Below, in pieces: positions 1 to 11,210 of a DNA stretch of 64,000 nucleotides. Source of the DNA: Torreya grandis (taxonomy: Eukaryota > Streptophyta > Pinopsida > Cupressales > Taxaceae). The notes beneath the pieces were generated by a model. The model was given only the letters and a program-made list of their open reading frames with translations. It had not been told where the DNA came from and searched no databases. Positions within the stretch are counted from its first letter, which is position 1. Every line of letters begins with the position of its first letter. Position numbers and translations under genes: made by a program. Location of the stretch: contig JARHVA010001191.1 of NCBI GenBank assembly GCA_037957365.1, forward strand, positions 569,001 to 633,000, in the 5' to 3' direction.

Positions 1-21
1 CATGTGATTGGATACCTTGTT

Positions 22-519
22 CTATGAACTATCCATCCATAGGTGTGCTTTCCGTTTTGCATCCTGCACTACCTTCACACAATCATCCTGAGACAACATC
101 AACATGTGATCTTCCCTGTCTCTAGGAATACTCATGCCAAATAATTTTGCTGCTCCCAAATTCTTCATGACATACCACTGAAATAACTTTAACTTTAGCT
201 TAGCAAAACCCTGCATGTGTGACCCTACAACAAGCATACACACAACATACAGTAACAAGATAATGTTGCAATCATCATCCAACTTGGTAAAGAAAACACA
301 ATGGTTACAATGACACTGACTAAAGCCATGCTTTGTCATACACCTATCAAACCTGTACCACTGTCCTGCAACTTCCTCAAGACCATATACCCTGGCCTTC
401 CATCTCACGTGTCCATTCCCTCTCTTCTTTAACCAAAGAATCCATTCGTCTCTCAGCTCTTTCATCCTGACTAGCAACTCTACCAAATCTCCCATTTGGT
501 TCTCTTTCAAAGAATTCAT
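22..519 (-). pseudogene. copia A reverse transcriptase, internally deleted
   Basis: A 165-codon open stretch matches copia RT: MNSLKENQMGDLVEL and HVRWKARV of the N-terminal part, then directly YGLEEVAGQWYRFDRCMTKHGF. It continues with CVFFTKLDDD, LLLYVVCMLVVGS and LGAAKLFGMSIPRDRE. The family has roughly 80-90 residues between KAR and YGL (including the first catalytic Asp); they are deleted in frame. The YVDD box reads YVVC, so both catalytic aspartates are lost. The frame stays open despite being enzymatically dead. The RNase H part would lie left of the window. Confidence 0.85.
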
Positions 520-678
520 GCCATGCTCCCACTATTTCCTAGATCCTACCTACTCTGTAATGAGCAACAAATATAAAGAAGGGGAATAATGAATTTGAGG
601 CTTACTTACCCTTTCATTCCTCCACATGGGTGTTTGAGACTCCTTGACAGCTTGTTGTCCACCCAAAATCCATTCCAG

Positions 679-872
679 TGACTGATGTCGATCACCACCC
701 AGTCTGCATCTGACCGACATCAGTTCCATGCGATTGACCTGACTGCCGACACTGGTTCTCTAACCGACGTCAGTCACCACCTACCCGATACCACCGAATT
801 TGCCTATCTACACATGACTGATGTCAGTGCCTACCTATTCGACGTTATTTACCCCTGACTGATGTCGGTACC
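679..872. repeat. Cluster of TGATGTCGGT / ACCGACATCA motifs
   Basis: Within 190 bp the 8-12 bp motif TGATGTCGGT or its inverse (ACCGACATCAGT, ACCGACGTCAGT) occurs about seven times in both orientations with irregular spacing. It lies in the gap where the copia integrase should be. Similar motifs recur inside the LTR (2691-2810) and at 4.7-7.1 kb. Confidence 0.6.
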
Positions 873-1650
873 TGTGTTTTCTTGTGAGTGATGACTTTTT
901 ATCCGTGAGCTTACTTTGAATCAAAACCTTGTCCAAACTGCCCTGCTCAGAAGTATCCAGCCCCATCCACTGATCTTTGTCTGTCAACTCCTCCAAGAAC
1001 ACTAAGGCTTTCCAATTCTTAAGTTTGTCAAATACATTAGACTTCCTCTTAAGAACATGCATCTCCTTATTTCTCATGTGACCAAGCTTACAAAGCCACG
1101 TCTTCACAATAGAAGAAGAATCAATAATACAAGTAGGTAGATAAAGAGTACCTACTTTCTTACCACATGCTAATTCAAGTGCATCTGCTATGAGAGTTTC
1201 TGTGCATCTCTCATCACCCAACTTTCCTATAGAAATTAGCCACATCTTCAGGACTGGGACCTGCATGACCTCCTTCAACACCCATGTGTTGTCGTCTATA
1301 ATTTCAGCCGCACTTCCCCTTTGCCAATACTTTGACAAGGCTCACCAACCCCTAAATAAATCTTTCCAAAGTCTCCATGGACCTTAACATGGAAAAATAC
1401 TCTATTTGGGGCTGCATGGAAAGAGGCAATAGAATCTATAAACCAAGATTCTACTTTATCCAAGGAACATATAAGAGCAACCAGTGCAACAATCTATGCA
1501 ACAATACCTGCTTCTTTATTTCCTTCATGCTGATCTGCTACCAACCAACAACCTTTCTTTTCCTGCTCTTTCTTTCCATAACACCATAATTTACCATTCA
1601 TGCCTTTGAATTCCTCCATTCTTAGCTTACTTTATTCTGCCATTGCTATA
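835..1650 (-). pseudogene. copia A Gag knuckle/protease/pre-integrase remnant
   Basis: Translating the minus strand from about 1650 gives a degraded zinc-knuckle region, then a copia protease context with WFIDSIASFHAAPNR, where the family has WxxDSGAS-H. The catalytic glycine is replaced by Ile, so the protease is dead. VHGDFGKIYLG, EPCQSIGKGEVRLKL and a stop follow. The next open stretch (1338-835) continues with VLKEVMQVPVLKMWLISIGKL, the usual copia 'LKNVxHVPxLxxNLISVGQL' block. It then has GTLYLP and the GAG-pre-integrase motif KLGHMRNKEMHVLKRK. Frames shift once near 1330. Confidence 0.82.
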
Positions 1651-1717
1651 CTTCCACTCAATCAAAAACCCCTGAGAGTGACCTGTAATCAAACACAAAC
1701 CTGCTCCCTACAACCTC

Positions 1718-1786
1718 AGCTCTAATACCACTTGTCAGTGGTATCAAGCTCTGAACTAGCACCCTAGCTCTGATACCACTTGTCAG
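1718..1786 (-). other. Primer-binding site of copia A, duplicated
   Basis: The minus strand carries TGGTATCAGAGCTAGG (1763-1778), complementary to the 3' end of initiator tRNA-Met, directly after the LTR end. A second diverged copy of the PBS plus LTR tip lies at 1718-1738. An inverted PBS-like piece (TGGTATCAAGCTCTGA on the plus strand, 1739-1754) lies between them. Confidence 0.75.
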
Positions 1787-2873
1787 GATCTAGGAGCATA
1801 ATTGATTACCTTTGTATGAGCAACTAAATGTGGAATTAACCAGAAGCAATAAGTAACTAGAAATAAAAAATAGCACAGAATATGAGAGACAATACCCAAA
1901 TGTATTAATACTCTTCCAGAAGGAAATACAACAAAGAAGATGCCATAGTCTTCTTCCTTACACTCCTCTAGGGCTCCCACACCTCTAGGGCATAAATAGT
2001 AAATCTCTTCAAGAGCTCACTCTCTCAACTACGGTCACAACAAACAACTCAAACACAGAGCTATTGTTCACCTCCAACTAGTCAATATCACTACTACCAT
2101 TACCGACCGAGTATACACACATACTCTAAGTACGCAACGTACTCTAAGTACATCTCACCTAATCTTGCTCCTTGATGTGTTGTTGTCACCTTTGATCTTG
2201 CTACCCCACAGATCTCCTTTGACCTCACACACACACACACCTGCAGATCAACTGACCTTACTTACCACATGTAGATCTCCTTCCTGATCTTGCACACCTG
2301 CAGACCAACTTGATCTTACATACCATGAAGAACACTTGTCCTCCAAACTAGCACCCTTGTGGATCTTCTACCAGACCTTGCTCTCCCACAGATCTACCTG
2401 ATCATACACACTTGGCACTGTGGCACTATGAGGAGTTAACCATGCTCTCTTCTCTCTGAAGGAGCTAACCTTGCTCTCTCTATCTAGCACCCTGGGAATC
2501 CCTGCTTTGATCCCTCACACTTTATAATATAGCCCATGAGTCTCTTAAATAGATCTCATGCAAACAATAATTAGACATCCAATTACAATAATTAGAACTG
2601 TAGCTTTAAGACTAAAATTAGCCTTTTACATGCAAACAACCAGTTCGTTAACAAATTGTTCATCAACTAGCAGTTATGGAACCGTACAGGTGATCGACGT
2701 CGATCCCTGTCTGGCTGGAGATGACCGTCGTTGGCCGATACCTGACCGATGTTGGTTGCTCTGCTCACTGGATATGATCGACATCGGTTGATCAGATCGA
2801 TGTCAGTTTCTCTGCAACTCAGCAACCTCCTCCATGTTTGCATCAGTGAAGCTTTTAGCTCCACAACCTAACA
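1781..2873 (-). repeat. 5' LTR of copia A
   Basis: On the minus strand the repeat begins TGTTAGG and ends CCTGACA, an imperfect inverted terminus with the canonical TG...CA ends, directly followed by a tRNA-iMet primer-binding site. Length is 1093 bp. A TATA-like stretch (TATTATAAA, minus strand, about 2521-2530) lies about 345 bp inside and could be the promoter. A short (CA)n tract sits at about 2228-2241. Boundaries come from the terminal motifs and the PBS only, because the partner LTR is outside the window. Confidence 0.78.
2691..2810. repeat. Second cluster of GATCGACGTCGAT / GACCGATGTTGGT motifs in LTR
   Basis: Six related short motifs (TGATCGACGTCGAT, GACCGTCGTTGGCC, GACCGATGTTGGT, GATCGACATCGGT, GATCGATGTCAGT) are packed in 120 bp in the first quarter of the copia A LTR (U3 side). 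Some are palindromic, such as ATCGACGTCGAT. Confidence 0.55.
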
Positions 2874-3384
2874 CTCATAGTATCTCGGCTCCTATCTAGT
2901 AGCTAAATATTGAGGTTATGAAATAAAACTAGGAGGTGTCACTACTATTTTACATGGCTATATCAATGAGTCTCTCTCCTAAGTAACCAAACCAAGCGTA
3001 ACCCTCACCTGGTCCCTCTCTACTGTAACTATGGTGAGCTGACACTTAAGAGTGGCAACCTATCCCTATAAGGTAATAACCTATGCATGGGCCTAGTCTC
3101 TCTCCATAATCACTCCTCCTAGTTGACCCTAAAGAGAGGCAGCATGTCCCTATAAAGTGGTGATCTGGACCTAAGATGTTGTTAGTGCCACTACTATCTA
3201 TGGGTCACCCTATACTGGTCCCCCTATAGGATCAATATTCATGGGCCCATGGCCTCCATCATCCCAACCAAAATTAACTGCAACATATCTACCCTAGTAC
3301 CACATTGTGTAACCATTAGTGACTATTACATCATCCATAGTAGCTCTCATTGGTAGCTCCTCATAATCCAAAATAACATCCTAT
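2874..3384. other. Non-coding interval, no gene seen
   Basis: Flanking sequence between copia A and the PMD relic. It contains short partially repeated phrases (such as TGTCCCTATAAAGTGG and TATCCCTATAAGGTAA) but no recognisable coding frame. It may be the continuation of the PMD-bearing element. Confidence 0.4.
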
Positions 3385-4356
3385 GGTTGTGGCTCTATGA
3401 ATAAGATCTTTGTATCCTCCCTCTTGTATAAAGGGAAATTTGGTAGGACTACCCTGTACCAACCTGAACTATCACTATACTCTATCAACAAGAATGAGCT
3501 TGGTCTTACTATCTTATTACCCATACACCCATCTCCAACTCTATAATGAGATGGTATGGTACCTATATCCAACCCATAGTGTCTATCTAACATAGGTCCT
3601 CCAGACTGTGTCATCAAAAACTAGGCTATCCAAGGCATCCCTAAACTAGTCTGCATCTTGTGCACCCCCACCTACCCCTGTCAGGGCACCAGCTCTCCTC
3701 TAACACATAAAACCCACTCTATAGTTTGTAGCTACATAATCATCTATGGGAAACTACAATGGTATCAATACCCTAATGTGCTTGTATGCCCATCAATGGA
3801 GTACAAACCCCATGCTAATACCATAGCATATATACACTCAAAATCCCCATAACTCTCTATAAATATAGACTAATAAAACTGGGGCCTACCCAAACATGGT
3901 CCTCATAAATAGCATTTATACAAGTACTCCTAATAGTAAGTACAAGAATCTCTTGTGACTTGAATCTGAAAATGCAAATCAAGTCACCACCATCATCATC
4001 ATAGTCAATAGATTTTTCTCCATTGGTGCCCTCTAGAATAGTGGCTCGATGCTTACACCACCTGCATGTCAACTTGCATGGGCCATGTTTATACCATACA
4101 ACCACTCCATGTGATAGGGGATCTCATCCCTCTCTATATGATAAATTAGATCCCCTTAAATAGGTAGTCAGGTGATCTTGTACACATCCTCTAGTAGGAT
4201 GTTCATCTCTCCCATAGACAACTAGAAAGTGTTCATTATTGGATCCCATCTCTTGATGAGGGAAATGATCATGGCCATGTCCTATGGTAGCTGATGGTAA
4301 TGTCACATGGTTTCTAAACCCATAGCTTCCATGTGCTACCACTCCTCATCTATCAT
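3385..4356 (-). pseudogene. Plant mobile domain (PMD, MAIN/MAIL type) relic
   Basis: Read on the minus strand from an ATG at 4356, one frame with about ten stops gives MIDEEW, HMEAMGLETM, MIISLIKRWDPIMNTF, LSMGEMNILLEDVYKI and LPI. This is the core signature of the plant mobile domain ('RWxPxTHTFHLPxGEMTITLEDV'). Further on, shifted frames give SLVFDDTVWRTYV and FRLVQGSPTKFPFIQEGGYKDL, like the C-terminal 'PDxVxRQFGxxQ' block. Most stops sit where the family has Gln, Arg or Trp, consistent with C-to-T decay. PMDs occur in host silencing factors and inside Ty3/gypsy and Mutator-like elements. No neighbouring transposon gene proves which this was; a captured domain in a dead transposon is most likely. 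Confidence 0.62.
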
Positions 4357-5330
4357 ATTAGCCTGAACATCTATGAATATCTATGGGACTCTATCCCTCA
4401 TCTGAATCCATATGTGTGCATGTAAAAAACCAATCAAATTAATAGTGCATACTTAGTTTTACACCTCAAGCTAACTATCACCCCACCCCTCTCTTTTACC
4501 CACTTAACACAACTTTATACCCTTCAAAGTGTTATGTGAATAACCTACCCTCTACTCCTTACCCCCAACCTCTACCTTTGACCTTCTAAATCCTAACCCT
4601 CAATTTTAAACCCTAACCCTCAACTATAAAAATCTAAACCTAAACCATAAACCATAAACCTATTCTCACACCCTTTTAAAACCCCCTTTTTCCCATTTTA
4701 TGACTGGTGATGGTTTACCCTAACCGTCATCAGTCAACTCTTGACCATTTTTCCTCTTCAACCTAATCATTGAGTGAATCGTCATCGGTCACTATGCATG
4801 ACCGCTAAGGGTGCAGCTCAAACCCTTGACCCCCCAAAACCCTCCCAATACACTCTTTCACTATAAATTTACTAACCTATACCCCTCACCCACATACATA
4901 TACCTTCTCATAGATTCCCCCCCCCCAATTTATCTCAAATAGGGGTCTATTTTTACCAATTCCAAACCTAAGGTTTTTCCTACATATCTGCCTCGACCAA
5001 ATACCCTTTTCAACTACATTTATTCTTAATCCCATAAAATCAACTCAAATTATTAGGTTAAATCCACCCTACCTAATTTTGTGATCATTATCATAGTTAG
5101 ATTCTTTGTCCCACTACTCAGCCATGCCCCTGTCCACCCTTCATCGTTGTTGTAGTCAAACCACACTCAATCATTCTTCTTGATCACCAATACAATCTTG
5201 CCACCTCAACAAACACCCTATAATCATAGACAAACTTCAGACCAAACATGCTCAACACAAAATCACCAAAGTCAAATGGTGGAAAGGACATCCCATTTTT
5301 ACCTTTTACCTTTTAGTCTTTAGGGTTTTG
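4357..5330. other. Non-coding, C-rich interval with telomere-like degenerate repeats
   Basis: No gene seen. Around 4586-4662 the plus strand is a run of CCCTAACCCT/CTAAACC-like heptamers, imperfect relatives of the plant telomere repeat CCCTAAA. At 4700-4811 the ACCGTCATCGGTC-type motif recurs. Confidence 0.45.
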
Positions 5331-5352
5331 CCCTGACTAGTGCTAGTCAGGG
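5331..5352. repeat. Perfect inverted repeat, 10-bp arms, 2-nt loop
   Basis: CCCTGACTAG at 5331-5340 is exactly complementary in reverse to 5343-5352, separated by TG. It sits in the tract that carries dispersed ACCGATGACGG-like motifs and may be a fused inverted pair of them. Confidence 0.7.
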
Positions 5353-7622
5353 TGACCATCACCAGCAGGTACCTCCACCCTTTTTCATTTTTTAAGCACC
5401 AATCTAGGTGCTAAATTTTTGGGACTTTCATCAATCCTCATACCTTTGGAGATGAACCTTTTCCCTTAAACCTTCACCCCAACCCAAGCTTTTGGTGTTT
5501 CACATTGGGGTAACCCAATCAAAATATCACTCCTTGACCTTTGGAGAAAGACCTATTCCCCACAACCAACCCATGAACCATGCTAGAACTATATTGGGCC
5601 TAAAGTTCACATTGGATTCATCATCCATAGGACTATGTAGGTAGCATCCTCTTTCCTAGAGAATCAAGATTCATCTTGGACATCCTTTACCCAGCCAACC
5701 ATCCAACCCATTTGCCCACATCCACCTCAATGTTGGCCATTTTAAACCCAACTATTCACATGCTTTACGATGACCTTGTTATTAGTCATTTTGATTATTT
5801 GGAATATTTTTTCCATGTTGAAATTTTTTTTAATTATCACTACCTCATGCATGACCTACCCATTTATGATTTTCAAGGGAGCATTTCCTACAAAATCACC
5901 AACCCCATCTAGGAGACTTGATACATGTGACTCAATCAGTTATGACCAATGTCGGGGACCGATTATTATCTCACTTAGCCTAGACCTTGACTTATTATTA
6001 TCAACATAGAAACTATTTATAATCCTTGCATAATATTTACTATCATATTATTGTCACATTTTTTACGCATTTTTGCATCTCAAATTCCCCACTATTAATC
6101 ACCTACTTCATAACTCACCATTCACCATCTATCAAACCATGACCCAATTTTATTTTTCACCTCATCGACTCCTAGTTTGAGGTGGAATACCTCCTCCTAT
6201 ACTCAGGATATCCAAACTAGGATCAACAAACCATTCTTTTTTTTTATATGACTTATTGACCTAAAGCCACATAACAAGAAGGGGTAAAATGTAAACACTC
6301 AAAAATGTCACCTAGACTAGTTTTTGATGTCAAGCTACCCTGGACCCATTTTCAATCTTCAGCCGAGTTAAATACCTAGTTAACTCATTTTTATACCTTC
6401 AAATTTAAACTTGACACTTTTAATTTATCAAATTCAACCTCCTTTCTTTTTTGGGTCCTCAACTGTCATCGATGCCGGTTAACCTGATCGGTGCCTGTCA
6501 AGTTTCCCAACCTGCTTTAAGCCACTTCCAGTTGTGTACAAAATAAAAATTGAACAAAATGGAAATTTTCCCATGAAAAACATATATCTTATCATCAATT
6601 CGAATTAGCATCTTTATCCTGAACCAGTTTACCAATTTCCTTCCTCCTCAATTAGCAACTTCTTGATATAAAATGAGGGATGTTGGAAGAACTAAAGAGG
6701 AGAAAATTTGCATCTAGGCCCTCTTATTTTCATATGCAGTTATTCAGGTGAATCAAGACTCTATCCATGTGACTTTTTAAGGATAAAATATTATGCTATC
6801 TAATTTTATTTAGGATTCTTATTGTCATTCACTTGGCATTTTACAGGTATCCTTTACTTGTTTTAGCATTTTTTCTCTTAATTGCTTTAGTCAGGTTACA
6901 TGTACCTCATGTTTCACCTTTCAAACCCACATTCAGACCCCTACCCATCCATCATTATTTTTTAACTCCACTTTAATATCTTAGTAGACCCACATAGGCA
7001 ACCATCACTGGTTCCTACAACCGTCATCGGTCACAGCAACTATCGTCGATCACCTAACTATCACCAGTCAGATCAACCATCACTAGTCAAATTGACCACC
7101 ACTAGTATACTATCAAAAAAAATAATATATTGTTATTTCCTACCCCCTTTACACCCATCTAGACTCCATTTCCACTTTTGACTTATTTATAGAGCCTGTT
7201 CAAACTTTATGAACTAGATATTGACACATTTTGGCATGATATTGACCTATCGTGCTAATTTTAGTCACCTTATTGAACATGTATTTTATTTCTCTTTATA
7301 ACAACAATTTACTTTCCTATAAATTTAAATTCAACTATTTTTCCTTCATTTTATTAGCACCATTTGTTATTAGGGGATTAGATTGATAGCCATCCAAGGA
7401 AGGTTGTGCTTCTTAGATCTAGCACATGCTAGGCAATCCACCCTTCATATTTGTCTAACCAAAAATTTGATTTAATGTTTTCTTATTATAGGTAGTCCTT
7501 CCTTACCAAAAAGGAGTTCTCACTTCATCTATTCATCAACAAGTGCAATATTTGACCAGGTATACACCCCTCATCTTTTGTTTATTTCCTCCCTTCTAAA
7601 AAGTTAAGAATAGAGTTAGAAA
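5353..7622. other. Decayed non-coding interval
   Basis: No recognisable gene. A plus-strand frame is partly open at 5400-5912 (for example RESRFILDILYPANHP) with CAA/CAG-derived-looking stops, but no family is recognised. Motifs of the TGTCATCGATGCCGG type recur at 6455-6505, and a dense cluster of ACCGTCATCGGTC, CTATCACCAGTCA and CCATCACTAGTCA lies at 6995-7110. Confidence 0.4.
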
Positions 7623-8501
7623 TCATAGGAAATGATAATATTCAATTTGGGGTACCAAAGGGTTATGTAATAAGGAACATGAGTTAAAATATGGACTATT
7701 GTGAGAAATAGTTTGCTCAATTTGAGATAGCTTAGCTTGTAAGGAAATAATTGTATGCTTTAGGGAAGCATTTTTAGAAGTGACTGGAGGAGTATAAGTG
7801 TAATGAGTAGGCATAAGCATGGATATTTTTTGGAAAAAAATTGATGTTCCAAAAATATGGGATGGTGATATAAGAGTGACTATAGATGTATAAATAGGAA
7901 TAGATGCAATGGTAGTAGTAGCAACATTGAAAAAACTATCTTTGTATCCTTTATTTTGTTCATCTTTAACAACATATAAAAATGATTCAACCTTTTTTAA
8001 ATGTTCATGAAGAAATTACATAAATTTTACATCATCAGTCTCACTATATTTTCCTTGATCATTAGATTCTAAAATGAGATTCATAATGCACCCCTCAAAA
8101 GGATGTGCAATCAACAAAGGAAGATATTTTGAAGTGGAAGGAATTAAACATGTTCCTAAAAAATTAATTTTGGCCTCCCAATAATCTAAGGCATAACAGG
8201 TGTAAGAGTTGATATAATATACAACATATATTTTCTCTTACTCCCAAGTCAGGTTGAATTTGACAAAAACTACTATGGATGGTGTTTTTAGTCTAGTTGA
8301 ATAGTGAGGTGTAGTAGTGAAACAAATTGAAGGCAAAAGGGTTGTAGATTGTAGATTGTATATTTTATCCTCTTTATTAACTTTATGTTTGAGCCATGTA
8401 ATAACATAATCAATTACACATTTACAAGTAATAGAAGATGAAATAATGAATTTCATGTTCCTATGTAACACATGAAAAAAATAATCACTCATTGATCTCA
8501 T
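7623..8501 (-). pseudogene. Long decayed reading frame, unknown family
   Basis: On the minus strand a single frame of about 290 codons is interrupted by only two stops (after NLTWE and after DDVKFM). It begins near MRSMSDYFFHVLHRN. It includes YALDYWEAKINFLGTCLIPS, HEHLKKVESFLYVV and a C-terminal helical stretch ASLKHTIISLQAKLSQIEQ that could form a short coiled coil. In this AT-rich sequence such an open run is well above chance. No catalytic or binding motif is recognisable; a Gag-like transposon protein is one possibility, an unknown host gene another. Confidence 0.4.
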
Positions 8502-9188
8502 TATGAATACAATACAAGCAAAATTTGAGGTATAAGGGTGATCTATTCAAGGGTTTGAATTATTTTGTGTGATTTAAAATATACCTTCTTGTTTATTGAT
8601 TAGTGTTAGTCTAATGTTTTAGAGCACTAATTATAGAGAAAATATTATGTTTTTATCCCACTAACCTCACTTTCTAGGGTATGGTGAGAGTAATTTTCCT
8701 AGATGATATGCTCCTCTCAAGTGAACCACAAATTAAATAGCTAAAAGAGGACTCTTATGATATAAACAAGGGATTTTATGTAATTTAAATATACCATGAG
8801 GTACATGGAAAATAAAATCCATGTTTATTTTTGTATAATAGATATGAGTATTTGGGTAGTACCCCTCACATCATGGTGTCAGTAAAAAAGATTACCAAGT
8901 AGCCTATAATGACACTCACTATTTAGTTTTAAAATTGCCTGAACGTAGTTTCTAAAAAAAAGCATAAGCAAATAGAAAATAAAAGTGAAATTTTTTTGTC
9001 TAAGGAATTAAGAATTTGTGATTTTTATAAAATTAAAAATCAATTGAAACTCTAGACCACACAAAAATCAAACAAATAACAAGCAGTGTTTTAAAAACTA
9101 AACGAGTTCGCTAGAATGTTTAATGTTTTTACAAATTTAACAATGAAATGCTAAGAATAAATAACTATTGAAAATTGAATTAAATCTC

Positions 9189-9189
<1 letters not shown>
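8502..9189. other. AT-rich interval, nothing recognisable
   Basis: No coding frame, repeat or regulatory structure could be supported here. Confidence 0.5.

Positions 9190-9250
<61 letters not shown>
9190..9250. repeat. (GT)30 microsatellite
   Basis: An uninterrupted run of 30 GT units at 9191-9250, preceded by one T. The absence of interruptions suggests recent expansion; alternating purine-pyrimidine DNA of this kind can adopt Z-form. Confidence 0.97.
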
Positions 9251-9256
<6 letters not shown>

Positions 9257-11210
9257 AAGAATTTACAAAATTGGAAATGAGTTAAAAATAATAATTTGAC
9301 AAAAAAGTGTGCAAACCTCCCCAAAACTAATTTTATGCTAAGTGTGTAGGATGAATGTGATTGGAAACTACCTAAAAAAACCTATGAAGTGTGTCATGAT
9401 CGAAAGCACAAATTCAAACTGAGATAGGAAAATGCCATGCTAAGAGGATGAGGATGCACTATAGTCTTATTTATTAATTACAGTCACGTCTGAGTTGACT
9501 AGATGACTAAATTTTCAATCTGAATGCATGTGAATGCCTACAAGAGTTTATTATTTGCTTTTATGTTCTAATTTTATGCACAAAAAACCTTAAAAGTATA
9601 AACCATATCTCATGCATAAACAAAATATAGATCAAATTCCAAAATGGAGGAATTAAGTAAGGGTAATAGTTGAGCTATCCTCATAAAACCTTTGGTAATC
9701 AGAGTATTGTCTACATATCCTAAAAGGACGTTAAACCGATGTAGTTCTCCAACCTAGAGTGAGTGTGTGAATCTTGACTTTGATAGATGAATGTAACTAT
9801 ATGGATTGATTTAAATACTTAAAAATGAGTGTCTTGATATACAATAAAAGATATTCAAACTTGGCCTATGATTATTAGTATGTATAATAATTGAAATTGG
9901 AAAAAATAGTACTTGTTTGCTCAATGTGTAATAGAATTGCCAAGTGATTGCTAGATATGTTTGGAGAAGCCTTGATTTGCTTATATAGGGTCATATTTTG
10001 AATATTTATGCTAGTGAACCTTGTTAAAATCATGGGAGGGGTAAAATTCAATGTCTAGAATTTATAAATTTATTATTGGAGTCTAGGTGATAAGGCCACA
10101 GTATGACCTTATCTAATATAGCACAGTGTTGTCCCAAAAGTTTAGAGACTACTAGAATTGGTTTGATAGGAGTCATTAAGCAAGGGATGCTTGAATGATG
10201 TTCTAAATGGTTTTAAGATAATTTTTAGAATATTGAATGTTCCCTATAGATTGTAAGTTAATGGAATTGTAAATAGGCCAAGAGAAGTAAGGATGTCAAG
10301 ATTAAACATGGTCAAGCACTTGATGATTAAAATTAAGTGCCTATAGAGGTGATTTGTGAGTAATAAAAGGTTTTTTGTGGAATTTTAGAAGACAACATTA
10401 CAAAAGATTTAAATTTTGTGCATAGATATCGGTGCAAGGCTATAGAAGCTACAATCATTGTGACATGAGTTTTACAAGACTGTAGGAAATTTGATATTAC
10501 AAATTACCTTCATGGTAATTTAGAAGTTGATTTGATTGTAAAGGTAGAGTGTGACACATATGGGAATGTGTGATGAAATGCATCAAGACATTGAAACGGT
10601 CAACGTGTTTTTCCAAGTTATGTGTAATTTTCATATAAAATGGGAGTTGTCTAAAAAGTTGCAAGGAGTTTTTCCATGTTTCACATTGTCACAAGACTAT
10701 ATAATTTATGTGATACATTGTAATGGTGATGAGCTCATGTTTTATAGGAGGAATTGGGAGGCTTGTACAGTTACAAATCATGTTAAAATACTATACACAA
10801 ATCAATATGATATGTGAGCCTATTTGATTTAAAAGGTGTCACACATAATAGGATCAAGATTCTAAAAAGAATATATACACAAAATTATATAAGTACTAAT
10901 CAAATGGGAGTTCATACAAGGATGCAGGAAAGATATTTCAAACCATCGAGAATCGTCGTAATAATTTACTAACCCCAATTTTATACCAATCATCCATACA
11001 CCTAAAAATGTGTATAACATACATAAAATAATGTGAAAAAAATTTCAAGGGTGACTTTTCAAGTGTTTACAAACACATTCAATATAGATAGTCAATATAT
11101 TATCTTAACTTAAATAATTAGGTTTATTGCATAAAAATTGATGGAAATAACATCATACCCTCATAAAGTGTTGTGCATAGGATCTCATTATTTAAAACAC
11201 ATAATTATTT
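9251..11210. other. AT-rich interval, no recognised gene
   Basis: Only one open stretch of note, plus strand 10551-10817 (88 codons, MTHMGMCDEMHQ...), with no recognisable motif and no supporting neighbours; it is probably fortuitous or a relic. Confidence 0.4.

Larger units (their letters stand above)
1..2873 (-). mobile_element. Ty1/copia LTR retrotransposon, partial (copia A)
   Basis: The element reads right to left: LTR (1781-2873), primer-binding site, Gag/protease and pre-integrase remnants, then reverse transcriptase running to the window edge. The other LTR, and so the target duplication, lies outside. The order protease, pre-integrase, RT is that of Ty1/copia. Between the pre-integrase part (ending about 835) and the RT (starting 519) only about 300 bp remain, so the integrase core is missing, and the RT itself lacks its central part. 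The copy is therefore non-autonomous. Confidence 0.88.

Noticed and set aside
4586..4662. Interstitial telomere array
   Set aside because: Units are too irregular; only CCCTAA-like enrichment in C-rich DNA can be claimed.
7623..8501. Caulimovirid-type endogenous viral sequence
   Set aside because: No coat zinc finger, movement protein or pararetroviral RT could be recognised; left as unknown.
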